Source: Procambarus clarkii (taxonomy: Eukaryota > Arthropoda > Malacostraca > Decapoda > Cambaridae). From it: a DNA stretch of 64,000 nucleotides. Positions within the stretch are counted from its first letter, which is position 1. The number at the start of each line of letters is the position of its first letter. Positions 26,890 through 39,500 of the stretch are shown here, in pieces. The stretch covers positions 44,950,355-45,014,354 of the forward strand of contig NC_091176.1 of the NCBI RefSeq assembly GCF_040958095.1, read 5' to 3'. The position numbers and the translations under genes were made by a program. The notes below the pieces were generated by a model. The model was not told the origin of the DNA. It was given only the letters and a program-made list of their open reading frames with translations, and did not search any database.

Positions 26890-28458
26890 TTAAAGGAAAT
26901 CGGCAGGTGAGTAGTGATATACCCGTGAAGGAGGAGATGGTGTTCCAACAGACACGTCCTCATGCGATTCATCAGATGAGTGAAGAGCAGAGGTGGTAGA
27001 TTGCGAAGATAGTGTTCTCAAAGGTAGAGTTCTTGAAGGTTGAGTAGCAGCAGTAGGTACTGCAGCAGAGGGGACTTCATAGTATAGACCCTCTACAGGG
27101 TCACACCCAGGGTCCACTGAAGCTGAATTCACGATAGGGACGGGTGAAGGGCTAGCAACAGCCGGAGAAACATGTGGAGCAGGAGCTGACAGTAAGTCTA
27201 AAAGCGTGGCCGCGTTCACAGTGATGTCACGGTTAGTAACTGGAATTGTAGTAGAAGTGGGGGTCTCAGGAGGCAGACTCTTGCGAGCTGAAGGTACTAC
27301 AACAGGATCTGAAGTCTGCATTGTAGTGGCGGAATCGTCGTCGGATGTAGAGTCGACATCCTCCACAGAGTCAGTTGCTGGAGTTGAACCCGGAGTGTTG
27401 TAGACTTCTTCAGGAACAATGAAGGTAGGGAGACCGTTCACTTTGTAGAGAATTGTCAGGAGTCTCACAAATTCTCTGGGGTTAGTGCCAGTAGTCATTC
27501 TGGCCGTCGATATGAAAGCTTTTACTATGCTAGACAGTGGTTGGCCGGGATGGGGTGGAGGCGGCAATGGCTGGCTCGATGTGTTGCTGGTTGGTTGGGA
27601 GCAAAGGCCCCCATTGGCTGGTAGTGGCAGTAGCAGTAGCAGTAGGTCTTCCTCCCAGAATCACAGGGAAAATGGCGGCTTGGACGTTGAAACCTAAAGT
27701 TGAGGTGGACGCTGATTGGTTGGTTGCACCAGGGGTGGTGGTTCCGGTAGAAGATGTGTATTTTTTCCATGTTATGGATGATTTCTTGTCTATGAGGACA
27801 ACGAATAGAGATTGTAGGATGATCGCCTTTGCAAAGCAATCAGCATAGTGTCTCTGACGTGCTGATAGAATAATGGTGATCAGCTGAACAGAGGCTACAC
27901 TTCTAAATACTCTGGTTACATTTGCTGGTGGAGTGGGTGTACTCGTAGCACCAGAGGCACTGGTTGACTATGTGGAAACGTTCCATCTCCACACGGAATG
28001 GAGAAATGTGAATACCGAAGCTGTAAACGCCATTTCTGGTAGCCAGAATCAATGGTCTGGAAGGTATGCTTCAAGGAGCAATATCTGTTGAAGAAGTTAG
28101 CTTTATGGAGCTGTAAGCCCGGGTTGGATTCAGTGAAGTCGGTCATGAATGCGCTTTCGTCTGCTAGATCTTGATCAGCGATCCATTGGCTGAGATCATG
28201 AACAATGACAGCGTGAAGCCAGGTACTGACGTGGGAAATTGAGACAGAGGTGATGTCTGAGAAAAGTGGAGGTGTAGAACAGAACTTTGTCAACTTCCTC
28301 ATCACTATGAAAGTAGCAGAGGATGTCCATGCCTTCCTGTCTAATGTCCTTAGGTGTCACTCACGCAACTTCTTTAAATAGCTTCAGGAGGGATGTCTTG
28401 GAGAACGGGTGCTCGTCAAAGAGCGTTCCCCGGATCCTGTAGCGTTTGTGGCCCATGG
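26890..28458 (-). pseudogene. Decayed ORF with zinc-knuckle-like motifs, possibly a retroelement ORF1/gag
   Basis: A chain of minus-strand frames that looks like one broken gene. It starts MGHKRYRIRGTLFDEHPFSK (near 28458), shifts frame near 28370 and again near 28300, continues as a 130-residue frame (27916-28305; SISHVSTWLHAVIVHDL), then shows KCSLCSADHHY (about 27880) and CKGDHPTISIRCPHR (about 27810). These Cys/His clusters resemble the paired knuckles of retroelement ORF1/Gag proteins. A Ser/Thr/Pro-rich tail follows (26890-27567; TNPREFVRLLTILYKV). I do not recognise the family. A degraded LINE ORF1 is my best guess; a host pseudogene is possible. Confidence 0.4.
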
Positions 28459-28810
28459 TGAACTTCCTGGTGGCCGATGGGTCTCTCTCTCTCTCAAAGA
28501 CTACACGTCACTGGAGATTACCTCCCGTCCCTACCCGGCATAAAACACGGAGTTAGGAGTGGGGTCTAACCATCTAGAGAGACGCAAGTCTTCTGCCAAT
28601 TATTTACCCACCCTGCAGCGCTAGGTGCGAGAGAGATCGTGATCTGTGATGTGATCGTGATCTGATCTCCTGGAAGGAGAGGTATTTAAATTTTCTATAT
28701 ATAAATTCTTTTTAGTTTTATTTGAATCTCATAATTTATTTTGTAAACAGTCGTCAGATTGTATGTATTAAGTTGTAAGTACAGACATAAATACTTTTGG
28801 TATTCTGTAA
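28459..28810. other. No feature seen
   Basis: About 350 bp upstream of the decayed ORF and before the minisatellite. Only short imperfect repeats (gtgatcgtgatctg near 28650). Confidence 0.4.
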
Positions 28811-31800
28811 GTTCCCTACACCCACCTGATGCTGGTGCCCATCACACCCTCCTGTTTCTGTTTACCCCACACCCACCTGTTGCTGGTGCCCCCCACACCC
28901 ACTTGTTGCTGGTGCCCCCCGTCATTCATCTGTTGCTGGTGCAACCACACCCACTTGTTGCTGGTGCCCCCCCCCCACCCACCTGTTACAGGTGCCCCCC
29001 ACCCACCTGTTGCTGTTGCCCCCACACCCACCTGTTGCTAATGCTCCCTACACCGACCTATTGTTGGTGCCTCCGAACCCAGCTGTTGCTGGTGTACCTA
29101 CACCCAGCTGTTGCTGGTGCCCCCACAACCATCTGTTGCTGGTGCCCCCACACCCATCTGTTGCTGGTGCCCCACACCCAGCTGTTGCTGGTGCCCCTAA
29201 ACCCACCTGTTGCTAGTGCCCCCAACACCCAGCTGTTGCTGGTGCCCTCCACACACACCTGTTGCTGGTGCCCCCCACACCCACCTGTTGTTGGTGCCCC
29301 CTAACATCCAGCTGTTGCTGGTGTCCCCCACAACCACCTGTTGCTGGTGCCCCCACACCCACCTATTGCTGGTGTCCCCCACACCCACCTTTTGCTGACG
29401 CCCCCCACTCCCAGGTGTTGCTGGTGTCCCCCCAAAACCTACCTGTTGCTGGTTCCCCCCCTCCACACCCACCTGTTGCTGGTGCCCCCACACCCACTTG
29501 TTGCTCGTGCCCCCCACACCCACCTGTTGCTGGTGCCCCTCACACCCATTTGTTGCTGGTGCCCCCCACACCCACCTGTTTCTGGTGCCCCTACACCCAC
29601 TTCTTGCTGGTGCCCCTACACCCACTTGTTGCTGGTGCCCCCCACACCCACCTGTTCCTGGTTCCTCCACACCCAGTTGTTGCTGGTGCCCCTACACCCA
29701 CCTGTTGCTGGTGCCTCCACACCCAGTTGTTGCTGGTGCCCCCCCCCACACCCAGCTGTTGCTGGTGCCCAAACACCCAGCTGTTGCTGGTGTCCCCCAC
29801 ACCCACCTGTTGCTGGTGCCCCCACACCCACCTATTGCTGGTGTCCCCCACACCCACCTTTTGCTGATGCTCCCCACACCCAGGTGTTGCTGATGCTCCC
29901 CACACCCAGGTGTTGCTGGTGTCCTCCCTAAACCCACCTGTTGCTGGTGCCCCCCTCCACACCCACCTGTTGCTGGTGCCCCCCTCCACACCCACCTGTT
30001 GCTGGTGCGCCCACTCCCACTTGTTGGTGGGGGATCCCCACACCCACCTATTGATGTTGCCCCCTCACTCCCACCTGTTGCTGGTGCCCCTCCACACCCA
30101 CTTGTTACTGGGCCATCCCTCACCCAGCTGTTGCTGGTGCCCACCCCCACCCACGTGTTGCTGGGGCCCCCAACACCCACCTGTTGCTGCTGCCCCCCAC
30201 ACCTACCTGTTGCTGGTTCCCCCACACCCACCTGTTGCTGGTGCCCCCCACACCCAACTGTTGCTGGTGCCCCCACACCCAACTGTTGTTGGTGCCCCCC
30301 CCCACACCCACCTGTTGCTAGTGCCCCCCACACCCACCTGTTGCTGGTTCCCCTACACCCAGCTGTTGCTGGTTCCCCCACACCCACCTGTTGCTGGTGC
30401 CACCACACCTACCTGTTGCTGGTGCCCCCTACACCCATTTCTTGCTGGTGCCCCCAACCCCAGCTGTTGCTGGTGCCCCCACACCCATCTGTTGTTGGTG
30501 CCCCTACACCCAGCTGTTGCTGGTGTCTCTAAACCCACCTGTTGCTAGTGCCCCCAATACCTAACTGTTGCCCCCCCACACCCACCTGTTGCTGGTGCCC
30601 CTCACACCCACCTGTTGCTGGTGCCCAAACACCCAGCTGTTGCTGGTGCCCCCCCCCAACACCCACTTCTTGCTGGTCCCCCCCCCACACCCACCTGTTG
30701 CTGGTGCCCGCACACCCACCTATGGCTGGTGACCCCCCCCCCCTCCCAACTGTTCCTGGTGCCCAACACACACAGCTGTTGCTGGTGCCCCAACATCCAC
30801 CTGTTGCTGGTGCCCCCACACCCACCTGTTGCTGGTGCCTCCACACCCAGTTGTTGCTGGTGCCCCCCTCATACCCAGCTGTTGCTGGTGCCCAAACACC
30901 CAGCTGTTGCTGGTGACCCCACACCCACCTATTGCTGGTGTCCCCCACACCCACCTTTTGCTGATCCCCCACACCCAGGTGTTGCTGGTGTCCCCCCCAA
31001 ACCCACCTGTTGCTGGTGCCCCCACCCACCTGTTGCTGGTGCCCCCACCCACCTGTTGAAGGTGCCCCCACCCACCTATTACTAATGCCCCCACACCCAC
31101 CTCTTGCTATTGCCCCCTACACCCACCTGTTGTTGGTGCCCACCCCACACCCACCTCTTGCTTGTGCCCCCTCCCACACCCACTTGTTGGTGGGGCCCCC
31201 CACACCCACCTATTGCTGTTGCCCCACCCCAACTCCCACCTGTTGCTGGTGTCACCACATCCACCTGTTGCTGGTGTCCCCCACACCCACCTGTTGCTTG
31301 TGCCCCCACACACACACCTGTTGCTGGTGTCCCTCACACCCACTTGTTGCTGGTGCCCGCACACTTACCGGTTGCTGATGCCTAAACACCCAGCTGTTGC
31401 TGGTGCCTCCACACCCAGCTGTTTCTGGTGCCCCCCTCCCCCACACCCACCTGTTGCTGGTGTGCCCCACACACAGCTGTTGCTGGTGCCCCTACACCCA
31501 CCTGTTGCTGGTGCCTCCACACCCATTTGTTGCTGGTGCTCCCCCTCACACCCAGCTGTTGATGGGATCCCCAACACCCACGTGTTACAGGTGCCCCCCA
31601 CCCACCTGTTGCTGTTACCCCCACACCCACCTGTTGCTAATGCTCCCAACACCCACCTATTGTTGGTGCCTCCGAACCCAGCTGTTGCTGGTGTACCTAC
31701 ACCCACCAATTGCTGGTGCCCCCACACCCACCTGTTGCTGGTGCCCCCACACCCACCTGTTGCTGGTGCCCCCACACCCAGCTTCTGCTGGTGCCCCCAC

Positions 31801-34800
31801 ACCCACCTGTTGTTGGTGCCCTCCACACCCACCTGTTGCTGGTGCCCACCACAACCACCTGTTGTTGGAGCCCCCACTCCCACTTGTTGCCGGTGCCCCC
31901 CCCCACCCTCCTGTTGCTGCTGCCCCCACACCCAGCTGTTGCTGATGCCCCCCCCAAACCCACCTGTTGCTGGTGCCGCCCACACCCAGCTTTGGCTGTG
32001 CCCCTTACACCCACCTGTTGCTGGTGCCCCCCTCACCGACCTGTTGCTGGTGACCCCTCACCCACCTGTTGCTGGTGCCCCCACACCCAGCTTTTGCTGG
32101 TGCCACCACACCCACCTGTTGCTGGTGCCACCACACCTACCTGTTGCTGGTGCCCCCTACACCCATTTCTTGCTGGTGCCCCCAACCCCAGCTGTTGCTG
32201 GTGCCCCCAACCCCAGCTGTTGCTGGTGCCCCCAACCCCAGCTGTTGCTGGTGCCCCCACACCCATCTGTTGTTGGTGCCCCCACACCCAGCTGTTGCTG
32301 GTGTCTCTAAACCCACCTGTTGCTAGTGCCCCCAATACCTAGCTGTTGCCCCCCCACATCCACCTGTTGCTGGTGCCCCTCACACCCACCTGTTGCTGGT
32401 GCCCAAACACCCAGCTGTTGCTGGTGGCCCCCCAACACCCACTTATTGCTGCTCCCCCCCACACCCACCTGTTGCTGGTGCCCCCACACCCACCTATGGC
32501 TGGTGACCCCCCCCTCCCACCTGTTCCTGGTGCCCAACACACACAGCTGTTGCTGGTGCCCCAACATCCACCTGTTGCTGGTGCCCTCACACCCACCTGT
32601 TGCTGGTGCCTCCACACCCATTTGTTGCTGGTGCCCCCCTCACACCCAGCTGTTGCTGGTGCCCAAACACCCAGCTGTTGCTGGTGACCCCACACCCACC
32701 TATTGCTGGTGTCCCCCACACCCACCTTTTGCTGATCCCCCCCACACCCAGGTGTTGCTGGTGTCCCCCCCAAACCCACCTGTTGCTGGTGCCCCCACCC
32801 ACCTGTTGCTATTGCCCCCTACACCCACCTGTTGTTGGTGCCCACCCCACACCCACCTCTTGCTTGTGCCCCCTCCCACACCCACTTGTTGGTGGGGCCC
32901 CCCACACCCACCTATTGCTGTTGCCCCACCCCCACTCCCACCTGTTGCTGGTGTCACCACATCCACCTGTTGCTGGTGTCCCCTACACCCACCTGTTGCT
33001 TGTGCCCCCACACACACACCTGTTGCTGGTGTCCCTCACACCCACCTGTTGCTGGTGCCCGCACACTTACCGGTTGCTGATGCCTAAACACCCAGCTGTT
33101 GCTGGTGCCTCCATACCCAGCTGTTTCTGGTGCTCCCCTCCCCCACACCCACTTGTTGCTGGTGTGCCCCACACCCAGCTGTTGCCCCTACACCCACCTG
33201 TTGCTGGTGCCTCCACACCCAATTGTTGCTGGTGCCTCCACACCCAATTGTTGCTGGTGCTCCCCCTCACACCCAGCTGTGGCTGGGGTCCCCAACACCC
33301 ACCTGTTGCTGGTGCCCCCCCCCACCCACGTGTTACAGGTGCCCCCCACCCACCTATTGCTGTTGCCCCCACACCCACCTGTTGCTAATGCTCCCAACAC
33401 CCACCTATTGTTGGTGCCCCCACACCCACCTGTTGCTAGTGCCCCCACACCCACCTGTTGCTAGTGCCCCCACACCCACCTGTTGTTGCTTCCCCCCCCC
33501 CACCCACCTGTTTCCCACACTCCCATGTGTTGCTGTTGCTGGTTCCCCCCCACCCACCTGTTGCTGATGCCCCCACATCCACCTGTTGCTCGTGCCCCCA
33601 CACCCAGCTGTTGCTGATGCCCCCCCAAACCCACCTGTTGCTGGTGCCCCCCACACCCAGCTGTGGCTGTGCCCCTTACACCCACCTGTTGCTGGTGACC
33701 CCCTCACCGACCTGTTGCTGGTGCCCCCTCACCCACCTGTTGCTGGTGACCCCAACACTTACCTCTTGCTGGTGACCTAACACCCAATTGTTGCTGGTGC
33801 ACCCCCATCCAGCTGTTGCTATTGCCCCCACACCAATCTGTTGCTGGTGCCTCCACAACCACCTGTTGCTGATGCCCCCCACACCCACCTGTTGCTGGTG
33901 TCCCCCCCCCCCCACCTTCCTGTTGCTGGTGCCCTCACACCCACCTGTTGCTCGTGCCCCCCACACTTACCTGTTGCTGGGCTCCCACACCCAGCTGTTG
34001 CTGGTGCCCCCCACACCCACCTGTTGCTGGTGCCTCCACACCCATCTGTTACTGATGCCCCCGCACCCAGCTGTTGCTGGTGCCACCCACACCCACCAGT
34101 TGCTGCTGCCCCCCAAAACCAACCTGTTGCCTGTGCCCCTAACACCTAGCTGTTGCTGGTGCCCCCACACCCACCTGTTGCTTGTGCCCACAACACCCAG
34201 CTGTTGCTGGTGCCCCCACCTTCCTGTTGCTGGTGCCCTCACACCCACCTGTTGCTCGTGCCCCCCACACCCAGCTGTAGCTGGTACCCTCACACCCACC
34301 TGTTGCTCGTGCCCCCCACACCCAGCTGTTGATGGTGCCCTCACACCCATCTGTTGCTAGTGCCCACCACAACCAGTTGTTGCTGATGCCCCCTCACCCA
34401 CCTGTTGCTGGCGCCCCCCAAGCCCACTGGTTGCTGGTTCCACCCACACCCATCTGTTGCTGGTGCCCTCACACCCACCTGATGCTGGTGCCCACCACCC
34501 AACTGTTGCTGGTGCCCCCACACCCACCTTTTGGTTGTGCCCCCTTACCCACCTGTTGCTGGTGCCCCCACACCCAGGTGATCCTGTTGCCCCCACACCC
34601 AGCTGTTGTTGGTGTCCCAGCACCCACCTGTTGCTGGTGCCCACAACACCCAGCTGTTGCTGGTACCCCCCACCTTCCTGTTGCTGGTGCCCTCACACCC
34701 ACCTGTTGCTGGTGCCCCCCACCCACCTGTTGCTGGGCCCCCACACCCATCTGTTGCTTGTGCCCCCCACACCCATCTGTTGCTGGTGCCCCCACACCCA

Positions 34801-34862
34801 TCTGTTACTGGTGCCCACGCACCCAGCTGTTGCTGGTGCCCCCCACACCCACCAGTTGCTAC
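28811..34862. repeat. 27-bp minisatellite, main block
   Basis: Imperfect tandem copies of ccacacccacctgttgctggtgccccc, about 220 units here. Variation is mostly in C-run length, and in cagctg versus cacctg. Frames of 100-380 codons are open on both strands because the unit has no stop in most frames; the Pro/His/Cys/Leu-rich or Gly/Gln/Trp-rich translations are repeat products, not genes. The array continues at 35031-35690 and 41201-42735, and contains larger duplicated blocks (about 30376-32104 and 32105-33740). Confidence 0.97.
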
Positions 34863-35030
34863 TGCCAGAGTTTCTTTCACCCCATGCCCCTGTTACCTAG
34901 CAGTAAAATAGGTACCTGGGTGTTAGTCAGCTGCCACGGGCTGCTTTCTAGGGGTGGAGGCATGGTCGAGGACCGGGCCGCGGGGACACTAAATAGCCCC
35001 GAAATCATCTCAAGATAACCTCAAGATAGC
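34863..35030 (+). mobile_element. SINE fragment lacking its tRNA head
   Basis: Matches the body and tail of the SINE at 19614-19858, from agtttctttcaccc to ctcaagatag, with few differences, but starts after the tRNA-like part. It interrupts the 27-bp minisatellite. Confidence 0.85.
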
Positions 35031-35690
35031 CCCCCAAAACCAACCTGCTGCCGGTGCCCACAACACCCAGCTGTTGCTGGTGCCCCCACCTTCCTGTTGC
35101 TGGTGCCCTCACACCCACCTGTTGCTCGTGCCCCCCACACCCAGCTGTTGCTGGTGCCCCCACACCCACCTGTTGCTGGTGCCCCCCACACCCACCTGTT
35201 GCTGGTGCCCCCCACACCCTTTTTTGCTGGTGCCTCCCACACCCACCTTTGCTGGTGCCCCCCTCCCACACCCACATGTTGCTGGTGCCCCCACACCCAC
35301 CTTTGCTGGTGCCCCCCTCCCACACCCACCTCTTGCTAGTTTCCCAACACCCAGCTGTTGCTAGTGGTCCCCACACCGACCTTTTGCTGGTGCCTCCATA
35401 CCCATCTGTTTCTGGTGCCCCCTAAACCCACCTAGTGTTGCTGGTGCCACCTACACCCACTTGTTGTTGGTGCCCCCACAACCAGCTGTTGCTGGTGCCC
35501 AGACACCCAGCTGTTGCTGGTGCCCCTAACACCCAGCTGTTGCTGGTGCCACCCACACCCACCTGTTGCTGGTGCCTCCCACATCCACCTGTTGCTGGTG
35601 CCCTCACACACACCTGTTGCTGGTGCCCCCACACCCATCTGTTGCTGGTGCCTCCCACATCCACCTGTCGCTGGTGCCCACAACACCCAC
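35031..35690. repeat. 27-bp minisatellite, middle block
   Basis: The same repeat resumes after the SINE fragment and stops at the LTR of retrotransposon 3. Confidence 0.95.
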
Positions 35691-35895
35691 TGTCATGTTC
35701 ACAGAAAATGGTACCATCCGTTTTCTATGTGTGGCGGAGCAGACGCCAGAGAAGGTAAACAAGAGCGTACAGGACGCCCGCCAAGCTTGGTAGCTACTAG
35801 TCATGTATCAGTTTAACTATTAAAGTCAGTAACCAAGCAATGGCTTTATATCAACCCTACAACCAAGACTTCCTCAGTAACACACAAACACCACA
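35691..35895 (+). repeat. 5' LTR of retrotransposon 3
   Basis: 205 bp, starts TGTCATG and ends CACCACA. Same length as the 3' LTR at 40996-41200. Short for a Ty3/gypsy LTR. Confidence 0.95.
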
Positions 35896-35896
35896 T

Positions 35897-35913
35897 TGGC
35901 GACGAGGATGAAC
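35897..35913 (+). other. Primer-binding site of retrotransposon 3
   Basis: TGGCGACGAGGATGAAC, one base after the 5' LTR; begins with the TGG that pairs with a tRNA CCA end. I do not assign the tRNA. It differs from the tRNA-Pro-like sites of elements 1 and 2. Confidence 0.75.
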
Positions 35914-35994
35914 TGTGAACGCAGGTATTTGTTCAGTTTAAAACACAAGGGAGAAGCATGCTGCCTGGAGGAGGAAGAGAAGCTGTGAGCACCA

Positions 35995-36315
35995 TACCCG
36001 ATGCTGTATGCTAACCGATGCTGTGTGCTAACCAATGCTGTGTGCTGAACGATGCTGTGTGCTAACCAATGCTATGTGCTACCCAAGCTGTGCTTGCTGA
36101 AGAAGCTGTGTACTGAGGAATCTGCCGACGTTGTGTACGAAACGACGCTTTGATGTGTACAAAATCTGATGTTTTGATTACGAAACGACGCTTCGTACTA
36201 CAAAATTCTTCACGCTGTGAACTGACTGTTGTACCAACTGCTGTACCAACTGCTGCACCAACTGCTGTACCAACTGCTAACTACTGCTGTGCCAACTGCT
36301 GTGCTGCTGTGAGTA
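35995..36315 (+). repeat. Two short tandem repeats in the leader of retrotransposon 3
   Basis: At about 35998-36085 there are five or so imperfect copies of gatgctgtgtgctaacc. At about 36230-36310 there are copies of a 12-bp unit, accaactgctgt. Both lie in the untranslated leader between the primer-binding site and gag. Confidence 0.8.
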
Positions 36316-36527
36316 GGAACAACACATGTACACAAGGGCTAGGTAAGAAGTCAGTTGCTGCTATATTGTGCACTGTTTTGAACTTTTGCATTAAAATGCT
36401 TGTGTGCTTTGCAAAATTAAAGTAATTACAGTGAATTCTTGACTAACATATACAGTGCAGTAAGTGTTTAGTATTCTGAGGAACATTTTAAGTGATAAGT
36501 TTACTTTTATTCAGTAAAAAAGTAAAA

Positions 36528-39500
36528 ATGGCAAATATTCCTCAGTTTCCTGCATTTGATCCTGACTGTGACCAGACAAACCTGTCACAGAGGTGGATCA
36601 AATGGCTTAAAAGGTTTGAAATTTTGTTGATAGTTTCTGACATCAAAAGTGCTGAAAGAAAGCGTGCCTTTCTACTTCATTATGCAGGTGATAGAGTTTG
36701 TGACATCTTTGATACACTGAAAGACACTGGTGGTGCCAAAGATTATGACATTGCCAAAGCCAAACTAACAGAGCATTTCAAACCAAGGCAAAATACTGCA
36801 ATGGAAATTATGCATTTCAGGAGAGCCAGACAAGTCTCTAATGAAACCGTTGATCAATACCACACACGTCTGCAGGGTTTTGCAACCCATTGTGAGTTTG
36901 CTGATATTGACAAAGAAATCAAACAGCAAATAATTGAAACATGCACATCTACACGTCTTCGTCGAAGAGCTCTAGAACTTGTTGATGATGAAAGTTCTCT
37001 TACCAAGATACTGTATATGGCTCGTCGAATGGAAGATGCTGCACGTGATGCTCGTGTCATGGAGTGCAGTGCCAACAACGGTTCTGCCACTGTTACTAAC
37101 AGTGATGAGGTACATAAGGTTCAGGGAGGACACCGTGATCAAAGAAGATATCATGGCAAACCTAACAGTAAATTGAGCCGAGAGCCACATCACAACTGGA
37201 GTCATGGAACAAGACTCAAGCAGTCACAACGACCCACATCAGAGGGTGTTAACAATAAATGTTACAATTGTGGAGGAGACTACCCACACCAAGGTAGTGT
37301 TTGTCCTGCTAAAGGTAAGAAGTGCTATGAGTGTGGAAAACTAGGTCATTTTGGTGCTATGTGTTGTTCTGCACTCAAGAAACCACAGTCTATGAATAAA
37401 AGCACTGTACGAGGATCAGGTCATAGGGGTCGAGGTGGTAAACACAATATTGCACCTCATATCCAGAATGTTAATAATGTACAAGACAACATTTCATTAC
37501 AACCAGTCTCAGATGACAGTGAATGTGATTATACTTATGGAGTACAAGCAATCACAGAATGGAATGATCTTCCAAACAACCCAGAGACTATACTATACAT
37601 TGCTGGTATTTGTCTCAAAGTTCTCATTGACACTGGATCAAACATTGACACCATTGCTGAGTGCCACTATGAAAAATTTAAAAAACAGTTCCCAAAGCTT
37701 GAAAACTATAATGACAAAGCCACTGCCTATGCTTCAAAGGTAGCCTTGCCAGTGATTGGAACTTTCACTGCAGAGATTAAGTCAAAGAGTGCAATGCTCA
37801 CTACTACATTCCATGTTGTTAGGAATGCAAAGGAGTCTTTACTCAGTTACAAGACTTCAACCATATTGGGGCTACTTCAGCTTTCTAATGCTGTAGCAGT
37901 GGAATCTGCAAACAATGTAGATGCTATTGTTGCTGAATTTTCTGATCGATTTAAATCCATAGGTTGTTATACTGATAGCAAAGTACATCTGCATATCAAC
38001 CCAGATGTGATTCCAGCTGCCCAACCACATCACCGACAACCATTCCATACTCGCAAGAAAGTCGATGCCGAACTGGATAGGCTGATGGAACTAGATATCA
38101 TTGAACCAGTAACAGGCCCAACACCATGGGTAAGCCCAATTGTCACTCCACCAAAGCCGAAGAATCCAGATGAGATACGCATTTGTGTGGACATGCGTGT
38201 TCCCAACAAGGCAATAATGCGTGAACGCCATCCTACACCCACTGTAGATGATATGATCTACCGCTTGAATGGTGCAACTGTATTTAGCAAGCTAGGTTTA
38301 AACAAGGGCTATCATCAGCTTGAACTTGATGATGAGAGTCGATTCATCACAACGTTTACGACACATCGAGGTCTGTATAGGTACAAGCGCCTTAGTTTTG
38401 GTATTAACAGTGCTGCCAAGGTATTCCAGCACATCATCAGCCAGGTATTGCAAGATATACCTAATGCTGACAACATGTCTGATGACATCATTGTTTATGG
38501 CTGTACCCAAGCTGAACACGACAAAGCTCTTCGTGCAATATTCCAACGCTTACGAGAAAAGAATTTGACGCTAAGCCAAGCAAAGTGTGAGTTCAATCAA
38601 CATAAAATTGAATTCTTTGGACATGTACTTAGTGATAAAGGTCTGTCTCCAGATCCTAAGAAAGTTGCAGATATCAAGAATGCTGCACCTCCTTCAATGT
38701 CCATTGAAGTACATAGTTTTCTGGGAATGGCAAACTACTGTTCTCGCTTCATTCCAGATTTTGCTACCATTACGAAGCCTCTACGTGAGCTCCTGAAGAA
38801 AAATGCATCTTTGTACTGGAGCGACATCGAACAAAATGTATTTGATGCCGTGAAAGATGCACTAGTAGAGAATGCGACTGCTGCATTCTTTGATCCGTCG
38901 ATGGACACTGAGTTAACTGTGGATGCTAGTCTTTTTGGTTTAGGTGCTGTTTTAGCCCAACACAAACCTGGTCAACCAGATTCCAGAGTAGTAATTGCCT
39001 ACGCCAGCCGTTCTCTCACAGATGTTGAGCAACGATACAGTCAGACAGAGAAGGAAGCTCATGCTCTTGTATGGGGCTGTGAACACTTCAATGTGTATCT
39101 GCTTGGTGCGCCCTTCACCACGATAGTCACTGACCACAAACCGTTGGAGACCATCTTCAATAATCCAAAGTCCAAACCACCAGCTTGCATTGAGAGATGG
39201 GCTCTTCGTCTGCAACCATACAACTTTACGGTGAAATACAAGCCGGGTGCAGGCAATCCCGCTGGTTACATCAGTCGACATCCTGCCAACAGTTTCACCA
39301 TCACCAAGCATCAGCAAGTTGCCGAGGAATATGTACACTCTGTAACCTGTGATGCAGTCCCTATGGCTCTCACTCTTGATGAAATCCGTACTGCAACCCT
39401 AGAGGACCCAACTCTGCAAGCAACAGTGGGTGCATTGACTAAGAAAAAGTTTCCATGCATCCCACCCTCAGGAGTTGACCAAGATGCATTCAAAGCACTT

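Noticed and set aside
28811..34862. CRISPR-like array
   Set aside because: Units are directly adjacent with no unique spacers, and the genome is eukaryotic.
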